Shown here: piece after piece, positions 48,192 to 57,012 of the stretch
Numbering within the stretch: position 1 is the stretch's first letter
Layout: each line of letters starts with the position of its first letter
NCBI GenBank assembly: GCA_944322745.1
Contig: CALUPV010000002.1
Coordinates: forward strand, 268,586 to 332,585
From: Candidatus Gastranaerophilales bacterium
GTDB taxonomy: Bacteria; Cyanobacteriota; Vampirovibrionia; Gastranaerophilales; Gastranaerophilaceae
Reading direction: 5' to 3'
Length of the DNA: 64,000 bases
The notes under the pieces: model-generated
The model's database searches: none
Told to the model about the DNA's origin: nothing
What the model saw: only the letters and a program-made list of their open reading frames with translations
Made by a program: the position numbers and the translations under genes

Positions 48192-48235
48192 AATTACACC
48201 CCTCAACTTTGATTATTTTAGTACAATTTTGTAAT

Positions 48236-48265
48236 AAAAAAAAGTTCTGTTTTCAGAACTTTTTT
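48236..48265. terminator. Intrinsic terminator 45 bases upstream of deoB
   Basis: Stem AAAAAGTTCTG / CAGAACTTTTT with a TTTT loop. On the minus strand it is followed by eight T. No annotated gene ends here, so it terminates or attenuates a minus-strand transcript that enters the deoB leader. Confidence 0.8.
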
Positions 48266-48440
48266 AACTAAATCCCCAATCTCGCTCGATTAAAATCACT
48301 TTTTCTTATTAACGTCTAACCTAAATATTCCCAAATCAACACTCTCTCCCACAAGAAAGCTTAGCCATCACTCCTTCCGCAAGCTGTTTTCTCTTCGTTT
48401 CTAAATAGTAAATCTTATTAACTAACCTTACAAGGTAATA
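48236..48440 (-). ncRNA. Candidate leader RNA or small RNA upstream of deoB
   Basis: A minus-strand transcript of about 200 nt ending at the terminator is suggested by locally higher G+C, purine-rich segments and a possible long hairpin (AAGAgAAAacAGCTT pairing with AAGCTTTCTT). It also carries two related 15-18-base blocks, GGTTAGTTAATAAGA and GGTTAGACGTTAATAAGA, 108 bases apart. It does not match the purine riboswitch, 6S, SRP, RNase P or tmRNA signatures I know. The 5' end is a guess; no clean promoter is seen. Confidence 0.3.
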
Positions 48441-48719
48441 TTTTTTAATTAAATTTTACAAATGACCATGCCCTTACATACAAGAGGTTAAAATAACTTT
48501 TACAATCTTTTACAAATGTATTCTTGACACTTTTTATAAAATTATGCTTGACAGGTGCATGAACCCTTCATAATTCGATTTTGCCCAAAATACTGTTACA
48601 GATGTTATTTTATTCTGTTACAAGCATGTAAATTTAAAATTATTAAAAGTTACAAAGTTAACAAACTTATTTATTTTAAAAATATAATCTATAATGGAAG
48701 CAGAAAGACAAGGTTATAT

Positions 48720-49898
48720 ATGATTTTTAGATTTTTAACATCCGGTGAATCCCATGGTCAGTGTTTAAATGCAATAATTGAGGGAGTTCCGTCCGGTATA
48801 ACCATAGATAATGAATTTATTAATAATGAACTTGCAAGAAGACAAGTTGGTTATGGACGCGGTGGTAGAATGCTTATCGAAAAAGATACAGTAAAAATTC
48901 TATCAGGGGTTAGACATGGTAAGTCTATAGGTAGCCCGATTTGTTTGGAAATTGAAAATAAAGACTGGAAAAACTGGATTATTCCCATGAATAGTCAAGT
49001 TGTAGATAATACAGATGAAAATTTAAACCTTATTGAATCAAAAAAAATTATAAATGTAAGACCCGGTCATGCTGATTTAGCCGGTGCTTTGAAGTATAAC
49101 CATAAAGATATCAGAAATATTTTAGAACGCTCAAGTGCAAGAGAAACAACTACAAGAGTCGCTGTTGGTGCTGTTGCTAAAAGCATTTTAAAAGAATTCA
49201 ATATTGAAGGTTTATCTTGTGTAACCCAGATTGGTTCGGTTAAAGCTGAAATTCCTAATAATATTTTTCAGGTTAAAAATGATATTGAATCTTCTGATTT
49301 AAGAACTTCAGATAAAGTTGCTTATGAAAAAATGAAGATTGAAATTGATAAAGCAAAATCTGAAGGTGATACTTTAGGTGGAAGTTTTAAGATTGTATTC
49401 AAAAATGTTCCGGTAGGTTTAGGTTCCCATGTTCATTGGGATAGAAGAATTGATGGTTTATTAGCGCAAGCTGTTATGAGTATTCAAGCTGTAAAGTCTG
49501 TTGAAATAGGTCTTGGTTCTCAAGTCGCTGAAACTTTAGGTTCAAAAACTCATGATGAAATTTTTATTGAGAATGGGCAATATGTAAGAAAAACAAATAA
49601 TGCAGGCGGTGTTGAGTCAGGTATAACTAATGGTGAAGATATTGTTATTACAGCTTCAATGAAGGCTATTCCCACAATGCGAAAACCTTTAAATTCTATT
49701 GCTATTGATAAGAAAGAAGCAGTTCAGGCTCATTTTGAGCGTTCGGATACTTGTGCCGTTGCTGCTTGTGCTGTAGTTGCAGAGGCCATGGTTGCAATCG
49801 TTTTGGCTGATGCTATGCTTGAAAAATTTTCTCACGATAGTATTGATGAAATGAAAATAAACTATCAAAATTATCTTGATACTGTTTATAAGAGGTAG
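48720..49898 (+). CDS. aroC: Chorismate synthase
   Basis: Last step of the shikimate pathway, using reduced FMN. 392 residues. Signatures: FLTSGESHGQCLNAIIEGVPSG at the start (shown in halves FLTSGESHGQ and CLNAIIEGVPSG), RRQVGYGRGGRM, RPGHADLAGALKY, RSSARETTTRVAVGA, GVESGITNGEDI and FERSDTCAVAA. The frame is open for 55 more codons upstream, but homology begins at MIFRFLTSGES; AAGG lies upstream of that ATG. First gene of aroC-aroK-aroB. Confidence 0.96.
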   Translation: MIFRFLTSGESHGQCLNAIIEGVPSGITIDNEFINNELARRQVGYGRGGRMLIEKDTVKILSGVRHGKSIGSPICLEIENKDWKNWIIPMNSQVVDNTDENLNLIESKKIINVRPGHADLAGALKYNHKDIRNILERSSARETTTRVAVGAVAKSILKEFNIEGLSCVTQIGSVKAEIPNNIFQVKNDIESSDLRTSDKVAYEKMKIEIDKAKSEGDTLGGSFKIVFKNVPVGLGSHVHWDRRIDGLLAQAVMSIQAVKSVEIGLGSQVAETLGSKTHDEIFIENGQYVRKTNNAGGVESGITNGEDIVITASMKAIPTMRKPLNSIAIDKKEAVQAHFERSDTCAVAACAVVAEAMVAIVLADAMLEKFSHDSIDEMKINYQNYLDTVYKR

Positions 49899-49901
49899 TT
49901 T

Positions 49902-50414
49902 ATGAATATTTCTTTAATAGGAATGATGGGATCCGGAAAAACATGTATTGGAGAGCTTTTGGCTAAACTCTTAAATATGTCTTTTGTTGATACTGATGAA
50001 CAAATCATTAAATCTGAAAAAACATCCATCAATCAAATTTTTGCTCAAAAAGGCGAAACTTATTTTAGAGAAATAGAAACTGCTACTTTGAAAAATGTCT
50101 TAAACTATAATAATCAAATTATTTCAACCGGTGGAGGCATTATTAAGTCAGACGAAAATTTATCTTTATTAAAAGAAAAATCAGTTGTTTTCTATCTTAA
50201 AGCTAGTCCTGATATTCTTTTTGAAAGAATAAAGAATAATAAAGAAAGACCTCTTTTAAATGTTGAAAATATGAAAGATAAAATAAAAACTATACTTCAA
50301 GAACGAATTTCTCAATATGAGAAAGCACAATATATAATTGTTACAGATGATAAATCACCGATTGAAATAGCAAATGAAATTATAGGAATAATAAATGACT
50401 GTGTTAAATGTTAG
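49902..50414 (+). CDS. aroK: Shikimate kinase
   Basis: Phosphorylates shikimate at C3. 170 residues. P-loop GMMGSGKTCIGELLA, shikimate-binding FVDTDEQI, FREIE and STGGGII, and lid ERPLL. It follows aroC after three bases and overlaps aroB by 20 bases. Confidence 0.95.
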   Translation: MNISLIGMMGSGKTCIGELLAKLLNMSFVDTDEQIIKSEKTSINQIFAQKGETYFREIETATLKNVLNYNNQIISTGGGIIKSDENLSLLKEKSVVFYLKASPDILFERIKNNKERPLLNVENMKDKIKTILQERISQYEKAQYIIVTDDKSPIEIANEIIGIINDCVKC

Positions 50415-51480
50415 AATAAATGCAACAAAAGAAAGTTCATATCCGATTATAATAGAAGAAAATATTCTGGAAAAAGCCTATGAATATATTTTAAAATATA
50501 CTAGAGCCAAAAAGTTTCTTGTTGTTACCAATGATAAAATTTTTAATCTTTATGGCGAATATCTTAGAAATGATAACTCGGAATTTATAGTACTCCCTGA
50601 TGGTGAAGTATATAAATCAATGGATTATCTAAATAAAATTTTAGATAAAGCATTAGAAATAAAATTAGAAAGAAAAGATGCAATAATTGCATTAGGTGGT
50701 GGCGTAATAGGAGATATGGCAGGTTTTGCGGCTGCAATATATCAACGTGGCATTGATTTTATACAAATTCCTACAACATTATTAGCTCAGGTTGATTCTT
50801 CCGTTGGAGGGAAAGTTGCTGTTAACCATAAACTCGGTAAAAATATGCTTGGAGCTTTTTATCAACCTAAACTTGTTTTATCTGATACAAATGTACTTAA
50901 AACATTGGATGAAAGGCAATTTAAAACAGGGTTAAGTGAAGTTATAAAGTATGCTTTTATTGAAAAAACTTGCAATGCTGAAGAAAATTATAATTTTTAT
51001 GAGTTTTTAAAAGAAAATAAAGAAAAAATATGTAAAAGAGATACTAAAGCTTTAAAAGAATTAATTACAATATGCTGCAAATTAAAAAGTGCCGTAGTAA
51101 ATCAAGATGAAAAGGAAAAAGGCTTAAGGGCAATATTAAATTTTGGACATACATATGCCCATGCAATCGAAAATATTACTAATTACGAAAAATATACTCA
51201 TGGTGAAGCCGTTTCAATCGGTATGAAATTAATCTTTGATTTAGCATTATCACTTGGGAAAATTTCAGAGGAGTATTATAAAGATTCAATATATCTAATA
51301 AAAGAATATGATTTAGTAACAAGTTTGGATTTTACTCCTGACAAAGAAAAGTTCTATGATGCTATGAAATCAGATAAAAAGATCTCAAATCAATCAATTG
51401 TGTTTGTAATGCCAAAGAATAGAAAAGTAGTTGAAATAGAAAATAATATTGATAAAAAATATATACTACAGGGTATTTAA
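50395..51480 (+). CDS. aroB: 3-dehydroquinate synthase
   Basis: Second step of the shikimate pathway, NAD- and metal-dependent. 361 residues. Motifs: ALGGGVIGDMAGFAAAIYQRG, PTTLLAQVDSSVGGKVAVNH, NMLGAFYQP, LNFGHTYAHAIE and THGEAVSIGM. Starts inside the end of aroK. The three genes give the outer steps of the pathway; the others (aroQ, aroE, aroA) are elsewhere. Confidence 0.96.
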   Translation: MTVLNVRINATKESSYPIIIEENILEKAYEYILKYTRAKKFLVVTNDKIFNLYGEYLRNDNSEFIVLPDGEVYKSMDYLNKILDKALEIKLERKDAIIALGGGVIGDMAGFAAAIYQRGIDFIQIPTTLLAQVDSSVGGKVAVNHKLGKNMLGAFYQPKLVLSDTNVLKTLDERQFKTGLSEVIKYAFIEKTCNAEENYNFYEFLKENKEKICKRDTKALKELITICCKLKSAVVNQDEKEKGLRAILNFGHTYAHAIENITNYEKYTHGEAVSIGMKLIFDLALSLGKISEEYYKDSIYLIKEYDLVTSLDFTPDKEKFYDAMKSDKKISNQSIVFVMPKNRKVVEIENNIDKKYILQGI

Positions 51481-51531
51481 TAATTGGTAAGTTAAAATAA
51501 AAAGTTTATAAGTGTTGCAAAAGGGGTTTAT

Positions 51532-52323
51532 ATGAAAATTTTATTATCAAATGATGATGGTGTAATGGCAGAAGGCATAAAAGCTTTAACTACTGCATTA
51601 AGTAAAGAACATGAAGTATATGTTATTGCTCCTGATAGAGAAAGAAGTGCCGCCGGTCATTCTTTAACATTGCATACGCCTATAAGAGTTGAAGAACTTG
51701 AATCTAAATTTGGTGCTAGAAGAATTTGGATTACAAGCGGAACCCCTGGTGATTGTGTAAAAATTGGTATAAATGCAATTTTAAGTGACAATGAAAAACC
51801 GGATTTAATTATTTCCGGTATTAATCATGGTCCAAATTTAGGGACAGATATATTATACTCAGGTACTGTAAGTTGTGCCATGGAAGGAGCAATGATGGGA
51901 TATCCTAGTATTGCAGTATCATTGGCTAGTATGAGTTCTGAACCTGAATTATTCAAAAATGTTGCAGAATTCGTAAGTAAATTTGTAAATAAAATAAAAG
52001 ATTATAAATTTCCGCCTAAAACAATTTTGAATGTTAATGTACCGGGATTAATGCCCGAAGACTTAGCAGGTATAGCAATTACCCGATTAGGCGGAAAAAT
52101 GTTTACAGATGAATATGATAAAAGAGTTGACCCGAGAGGTAAAGTATATTACTGGATGGCTGGTGAATTAATTAAACAATGTGAAAATGATGATTCAGAT
52201 ATAAATGCTCTAAGATGGAATAAAGTTTCTGTGACACCTATTACTTTTGAAATGACGCTGGATTCAGTACGACCTGAACTTGAGCAAAAACTATGTTCAG
52301 ATGATATTGTTGATTGGGATTAA
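51532..52323 (+). CDS. surE: 5'/3'-nucleotidase SurE
   Basis: Metal-dependent survival nucleotidase acting on nucleoside monophosphates. 263 residues. MKILLSNDDGV (metal Asp pair), VIAPDRERSAAGHSLTLH, ITSGTPGDCVKIG, ISGINHGPNLGTDILYSGTV and AMEGAM are all family signatures. AAAAGGGG precedes the ATG. Its stop overlaps the convergent yraN gene by four bases. Confidence 0.95.
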   Translation: MKILLSNDDGVMAEGIKALTTALSKEHEVYVIAPDRERSAAGHSLTLHTPIRVEELESKFGARRIWITSGTPGDCVKIGINAILSDNEKPDLIISGINHGPNLGTDILYSGTVSCAMEGAMMGYPSIAVSLASMSSEPELFKNVAEFVSKFVNKIKDYKFPPKTILNVNVPGLMPEDLAGIAITRLGGKMFTDEYDKRVDPRGKVYYWMAGELIKQCENDDSDINALRWNKVSVTPITFEMTLDSVRPELEQKLCSDDIVDWD

Positions 52324-52685
52324 AATTGTCCCAAATTTTTTAAATGTTCAATAATTGGGTTTTTCAATCCAATTATTGCTATGCCGTCAAATCTGTATGC
52401 ATGGTATTTCTTTTCTGATAGTTGAAGATAAGCAGTAATTGCTGTGTTTATTTTTTCAATTTTTTTTTGATTAATAGCTTCAAAAGGATGTCCGAAATTT
52501 AGTGTTGTTCTTGTTTTTACTTCAACAAAAACTAAAGTTTTTTTATCTTCTGCAATAATATCAATTTCTGCATTTTTAGAATAGTGCCAATTTGTTTCAA
52601 TAATTTTATAACCTAAATTTTGCAGATATTTTTTTGCAATATCCTCACCTTTTTTTCCGTTATCAATATTTTTTTTGAAATCCAT
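52320..52685 (-). CDS. YraN family (UPF0102) endonuclease-fold protein
   Basis: 121 residues. GEDIAKKYLQNLGYKIIETNW, then NAEIDIIAEDKKTLVFVEVKTR and FGHPFEAI are the UPF0102 signatures (shown in parts), with E..D...EVK matching a restriction-endonuclease-like active site. Cellular role unsettled in the family. It meets surE tail to tail and is divergent from the SDR gene. Confidence 0.9.
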   Translation of the reverse strand: MDFKKNIDNGKKGEDIAKKYLQNLGYKIIETNWHYSKNAEIDIIAEDKKTLVFVEVKTRTTLNFGHPFEAINQKKIEKINTAITAYLQLSEKKYHAYRFDGIAIIGLKNPIIEHLKNLGQF

Positions 52686-52726
52686 AGTTTGATTATATCA
52701 AAAGTTTGTGATAAAAATTACTTGTT

Positions 52727-53563
52727 ATGAATAAGAAAAGTAAAACAATTTTAATAACCGGAGCATCTTCCGGTATTGGCAGAGAAACCGCAATTAGACT
52801 GGCGAAAGAGGGTCATAAAGTATTCGCCGGTATAAGAAGAAAAGTTGACAAAATTGAGATTGAAAAGCTAAGTAAAAATATACAAGGTGTATATTTAGAT
52901 ATTTCAAATCAATCGAGTATAGATAAAGCTTTTTGGTTTGTTATGAAACATACCGATAAAATTGATGTATTAATTAATAATGCAGGTATTGTTGTTGCCG
53001 GCCCTGTTGAGTTTCTAGATATAAAAAAATTAAAAGAACAATTTGATATTAATACATTCGGTGCTTTTCTAGTTTTGCAAAAGTTTCTTCCCTTGTTAGA
53101 TAACGGAAAAGTAATAAATATTAGTTCTATGGCTTCAACAGGTATATTCCCATATATATCACCTTATTGTGCTTCGAAAAGAGCTATGGATATATTGTTT
53201 AACAGTTTCGCTATAGAAAATAAAAATAATATAAAAGTAATATCCGTAAAACCTGCTGCAATTAAAACTCCGATATGGAATAAATCAGTTAAATCAACAA
53301 GGGAATCTTTCGAAAATATAAATGAAATTGCAAAAGAAAAATATTTAAAAGAATTATTATTTTTAGAAAAAAATGCCTTGGAAAATAATAATAAAGGTAT
53401 AGAAATATATGTTGTTGTTGATAAAATTATAGAAATTATTAATGCAAAGAATCCAAAATCAACGTACAATGTTGGAGTACAAGCTGTTTTAGCTGATTTT
53501 GTTTCAAAATTACCTCAAAATTTTATAAACAGATTGATTAAATTCCGATTGGGTAAAATATAA
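52727..53563 (+). CDS. Short-chain dehydrogenase/reductase
   Basis: 278 residues. Rossmann motif TGASSGIGRETAIRLA, NNAGIV, catalytic Ser in INISSMAS and YCASKRA (Tyr-x3-Lys). A classical SDR with a 17-beta-HSD/retinol-dehydrogenase-like C terminus. Basic residues after the glycine loop (GIRRK) favour NADP(H). Substrate unknown. It starts from an ATG 41 bases from yraN, divergent. Confidence 0.88.
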   Translation: MNKKSKTILITGASSGIGRETAIRLAKEGHKVFAGIRRKVDKIEIEKLSKNIQGVYLDISNQSSIDKAFWFVMKHTDKIDVLINNAGIVVAGPVEFLDIKKLKEQFDINTFGAFLVLQKFLPLLDNGKVINISSMASTGIFPYISPYCASKRAMDILFNSFAIENKNNIKVISVKPAAIKTPIWNKSVKSTRESFENINEIAKEKYLKELLFLEKNALENNNKGIEIYVVVDKIIEIINAKNPKSTYNVGVQAVLADFVSKLPQNFINRLIKFRLGKI

Positions 53564-53614
53564 ATATACAATTGGGTTATTGTTATAAACATAATAATTT
53601 AGTTTTATTTTATT

Positions 53615-54478
53615 ATGAATAAAATATATACAATAATAGTGATTTTAACATTTTGTTTAATCGGATATCTTTTATATGATAAGTATACACATGTCAGTGT
53701 GATAGTTAAATTTGATGAGCTTGAACCAATAGAAAAGCAAATGAATGTATACTATAAAGGATTTAGGGTTGGTAGAACTGTAAAAATATATCCGGATAGA
53801 AATTATCAGAATACTTTCATTGAAATGAGGTTATTTCCATATAATATTAACTTGCCCGCAAATATAACAGCAAAAATAAAAAGAACAAAAACTGCCGCTT
53901 ATCTTAATATTATAGTGCCTGAAGAACCATCCGTTAAAAGAATTGCCAATAGGCAAATAATAAAAGGTACATCAACAAGAGATTTGAACAGTTTAATTAA
54001 TGACTCCTTTGGAGATGATGGATTTGATGTAATAATTGATGATGCAACAAATTTAATGGAAACGGCAAATGTCACAGTGAAAAATCTTGGGGATATTTTT
54101 TTGCAGGTTAATGAAATAATTACGGAAATTAGAGGGGATATAAACTTAGCTGCTGATAATCTTGCAAAAACTACAACAAATTTAGAAAAAATGTCTGCAA
54201 GTTTAAATAAGAGTTTGGATGAAAAAACAATGAAAAACTCTATTGATAATATTGAAGAAACAACTCAAAACATATTAAAAATAACCGAAAGTTTAAATGA
54301 TATAACTGTAGATATTGATACTAAAACAATGCCAATGGTCAATTCTGTTTTATGTGAAACAAATTCTACTGTAAAAAATGTCAATGAAATATCAGACGGT
54401 ATAAAAAATACTCTAAAGAAGAAAAGAGGACTCGGAAAAGTACTTTTGGGTCGACCAATTTCAGAAGATAATGAATAG
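53615..54478 (+). CDS. MlaD/MCE-domain lipid-transport protein
   Basis: 287 residues. One N-terminal membrane segment (about 4-21), then an MCE domain (about 28-105: VSVIVKFDELEPIEKQMNVYYKGFRVGRTV...LPANITAKIKR, given in halves), and a long C-terminal coiled-coil (about 140-275). MCE proteins form hexameric rings in the periplasm as part of phospholipid-transport ABC systems. No mlaE, mlaF or other partner is adjacent. ABC partners may lie elsewhere. The ATG has no clear ribosome-binding site. Confidence 0.82.
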   Translation: MNKIYTIIVILTFCLIGYLLYDKYTHVSVIVKFDELEPIEKQMNVYYKGFRVGRTVKIYPDRNYQNTFIEMRLFPYNINLPANITAKIKRTKTAAYLNIIVPEEPSVKRIANRQIIKGTSTRDLNSLINDSFGDDGFDVIIDDATNLMETANVTVKNLGDIFLQVNEIITEIRGDINLAADNLAKTTTNLEKMSASLNKSLDEKTMKNSIDNIEETTQNILKITESLNDITVDIDTKTMPMVNSVLCETNSTVKNVNEISDGIKNTLKKKRGLGKVLLGRPISEDNE

Positions 54479-54480
54479 AT

Positions 54481-56352
54481 TTATTTTGTTCTCAATTGAT
54501 GGGTTTCAATCATAACCATCAAGACAGAAATGTCTGCAGGCTTAACCCCGCCTATTCTTGAAGCTTGACCTAGTGTAATTGGTCTTATTTTAGCCAGTTT
54601 ATCCCTTGTTTCTGTAGAAATATGTTGAATTTTGTTATAGTCAATATCAGATGGGATTCTTATTTTTTCAAGTTTGTCAGACATACTAACTTGTTGAATT
54701 TGCCGTTTTATATATCCTTCATATTTGATTTTTACTTCAACCTGTTCATAAACATCACGAGTTAATGCTAACTTACGAGTATTTTCATCTGCTTCAATCA
54801 AAGTTTCATATGTAACATTAGGTCTTTTAATTAATTCTGCAAGTTTCATTCCCTTATCAATATGTTCACCGTATTTTGAAAGAATATTGTTTACTTTTTC
54901 AGATGGTGAGATTTTTTCAGTCATTAATCTTAGAATTTCATTTTCAATAGTTTCTTGTTTTTTTAAGAAATCTTGATATCTTTGTTCATCAATCAGACCT
55001 GCTTCATATCCTATTTTTGTTAATCTTTCATCTGCATTATCCTGCCTTAAAAGCAACCTGTATTCAGAACGAGAAGTCAACATTCTATATGGTTCATCAA
55101 TATCTTTTGTAACTAAATCATCAACTAATGTTCCAAGGTATGATGATTCTCTTGAGAGAGTTAACATTTCTTTATTTTGGAGATACTTTATAGCATTAAT
55201 ACCTGCCAATAGCCCTTGAGCAGCAGCTTCTTCGTAGCCTGATGTTCCATTTATTTGTCCGGCACAGAACAAACCTTTTACTTGTTTAGTCATAAGTGAA
55301 TGTGTAAGTTGAACTGCAGGCAAATAATCATATTCTACAGCGTATGCAGGTTTCATAACGTGTACATTTTCTAATCCAGGCAAGGATTGTAGCATTTGTA
55401 TTTGTACAGATGCAGGAAGGCTTGTAGAAAAACCTTGAACATACATTTCATAAGTATTTTTACCTTCAGGTTCAATAAAAATATGATGTGACGGATTATG
55501 TGCAAATCTTATAATTTTATCTTCTATAGAAGGGCAATATCTTGGACCGATTCCATGAATTAATCCCGAATATAATGGTGATTTATCCAAATTATTTTTT
55601 ATAATTTCATGCGTTTTTGCTGTTGTTCTTGTCAAATAACAAGGATATTGTTCTCTAATCGGTCTATTGGGAAGAAAAGAGAAAAATGACGGATTTTTGT
55701 CTCCCGGTTGTTCTACCATTTGAGAAAAGTCAATAGTTCTGGCATCAACTCTTGCAGGCGTTCCTGTTTTTAGACGTCCGATTTTAAATCCAAGTTTTTT
55801 TAGTGATGGAGAAAGTCCTTTTGCACTTGCTTCACCGAGTCTTCCGAATTCTAAATATTGAAGTCCAACCCATATTCTTGCTTCTAATGATGTTCCTGTT
55901 GTTAGAATTACAACAGGTGCATAATATTCCTGCCCAAATTCGTCCTTTAGTCCTTTTACTTGATCATTTTCGACTAAAAGTTCAGACATTGTACATTGTT
56001 TTAAAGATAGATTACTTTCACTTTCAAGTAAATTTCTGACAAAACGCATATATTCTTTTTTGTCTGATTGGGCTCTTAATGCTCTAACCGCAGGTCCTTT
56101 TGAAGAATTCAATGTTTTTAACTGCATATAAGTAGCATCAGTTGCAATTGCCATTATTCCGCCAAGAGCATCAATTTCTCTCACTAAACAAGATTTTGCA
56201 GGTCCACCTATTGCAGGGTTACAAGGCATTAAAGCAATGTTATCCAAATTTAAAGATGCAAGCAAAGTTTTTGCACCAAGCTTTGCTGTTGCCATTGCCG
56301 CTTCACATCCTGCGTGTCCCGCACCTACTACTATTACATCATACTTAAACAT
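54481..56352 (-). CDS. mnmG: tRNA uridine 5-carboxymethylaminomethyl modification enzyme
   Basis: With MnmE makes (c)mnm5U34 in tRNAs. 623 residues. FAD-binding VVGAGHAGCEAAMATAKLG at the start, PCNPAIGGPAKSCLVREIDALGG, ILTTGTSLEARIWVG, GLKTGTPAR-like RLKTGTPARVDART, and C-terminal EGYIKRQ and ARIGGVKPADIS. Full length. mnmE is not adjacent. Confidence 0.96.
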   Translation of the reverse strand: MFKYDVIVVGAGHAGCEAAMATAKLGAKTLLASLNLDNIALMPCNPAIGGPAKSCLVREIDALGGIMAIATDATYMQLKTLNSSKGPAVRALRAQSDKKEYMRFVRNLLESESNLSLKQCTMSELLVENDQVKGLKDEFGQEYYAPVVILTTGTSLEARIWVGLQYLEFGRLGEASAKGLSPSLKKLGFKIGRLKTGTPARVDARTIDFSQMVEQPGDKNPSFFSFLPNRPIREQYPCYLTRTTAKTHEIIKNNLDKSPLYSGLIHGIGPRYCPSIEDKIIRFAHNPSHHIFIEPEGKNTYEMYVQGFSTSLPASVQIQMLQSLPGLENVHVMKPAYAVEYDYLPAVQLTHSLMTKQVKGLFCAGQINGTSGYEEAAAQGLLAGINAIKYLQNKEMLTLSRESSYLGTLVDDLVTKDIDEPYRMLTSRSEYRLLLRQDNADERLTKIGYEAGLIDEQRYQDFLKKQETIENEILRLMTEKISPSEKVNNILSKYGEHIDKGMKLAELIKRPNVTYETLIEADENTRKLALTRDVYEQVEVKIKYEGYIKRQIQQVSMSDKLEKIRIPSDIDYNKIQHISTETRDKLAKIRPITLGQASRIGGVKPADISVLMVMIETHQLRTK

Positions 56353-56514
56353 ACTTTAATTATAATCTAAAAAAAATATCTAATAAATTCAATTTTAATT
56401 TGTAAAAAATTTGACAAAAAATCTTAATATATATAAAAAATCTCATGACAAAAATTTATTGAAGAACTATTATTATATTGTTATTCGTAATTATTCTATT
56501 ATGGAGATGGGGAA

Positions 56515-56994
56515 ATTAATACTTCTGTTATAAATAAAAATAATAAGTTGTTCTTAGAAAGTACAAATTTAAGCTCGTTATCTTGTGATGATGATAAATT
56601 TAGTTCATTGAGTATGTCGGCAATGCTGGCTAGAGGCGAAGTTCCTGATTCTCACAGAAGAACCGCTGATAACTACATGGTTATAAAGAAAATATACGGA
56701 GTTCCTGTTGTTTTGCCTCGTATTAATAACAAGGAGAAAGCACTGCTTGCGAAATATGATTTTAATCCTTTGGAATTTTCTACTATAAAACAAATAAATG
56801 AAGAGTTATCTTTCTTAAAAAGATGGTCTATTTCTTTAGAGAAAAATTTAAAAGCAGATGCTGATGAAATTATTCAAATAAGGGCTAAAGAACTTAAATA
56901 TTTGGCTGCTTCAAGATATGTAAGTTTGTCAAGTGAAATATATTCAGGCTATAAAGCACTTGAAAGATACTTTGAAGAAATTTCTAAATATTAG
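56515..56994 (+). CDS. Unknown protein; possible AUU start codon
   Basis: About 160 residues (149 if read from TTG at 56548). Helical, with a polar N terminus and a C-terminal helical region from ISLEKNLKADADEII to the end. The frame is open from 56491 and has no ATG or GTG before residue 34. A good GGAG lies at 56503-56506, 8 bases before an ATT at 56515, whereas TTG at 56548 has none. If the ATT is used it is a rare AUU start like that of infC. The family is not recognised; the region ARGEVPDSHRRTADNYM looks conserved. Confidence 0.6.
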   Translation: MNTSVINKNNKLFLESTNLSSLSCDDDKFSSLSMSAMLARGEVPDSHRRTADNYMVIKKIYGVPVVLPRINNKEKALLAKYDFNPLEFSTIKQINEELSFLKRWSISLEKNLKADADEIIQIRAKELKYLAASRYVSLSSEIYSGYKALERYFEEISKY

Positions 56995-57012
56995 TTTTAA
57001 AAAAGGAAATAT

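Larger units (their letters stand above)
48192..48719. other. 528-base gene-free region between deoB and aroC
   Basis: Holds the deoB ribosome-binding site, a bidirectional hairpin at 48236-48265 and a more GC-rich tract (48260-48440). It also holds repeated motifs ending in TTACA(A)ATG (48454, 48508, 48593) and the aroC promoter region, with the 16-mer at 48652. I see no convincing protein gene on either strand. The only candidate is a ten-codon minus-strand ORF, MAKLSCGREC, beginning near 48370 after AAGGAG with too-short spacing. Confidence 0.7.

Noticed and set aside
48340..48375. Ten-codon ORF MAKLSCGREC with AAGGAG upstream
   Set aside because: Only two bases separate the ribosome-binding site from the ATG, so efficient initiation is doubtful; noted as a possible leader peptide only.
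48360..48390. SRP RNA-like GGAAGGAG sequence on the minus strand
   Set aside because: The partner strand with the usual asymmetric loop and the rest of the SRP helix are absent.
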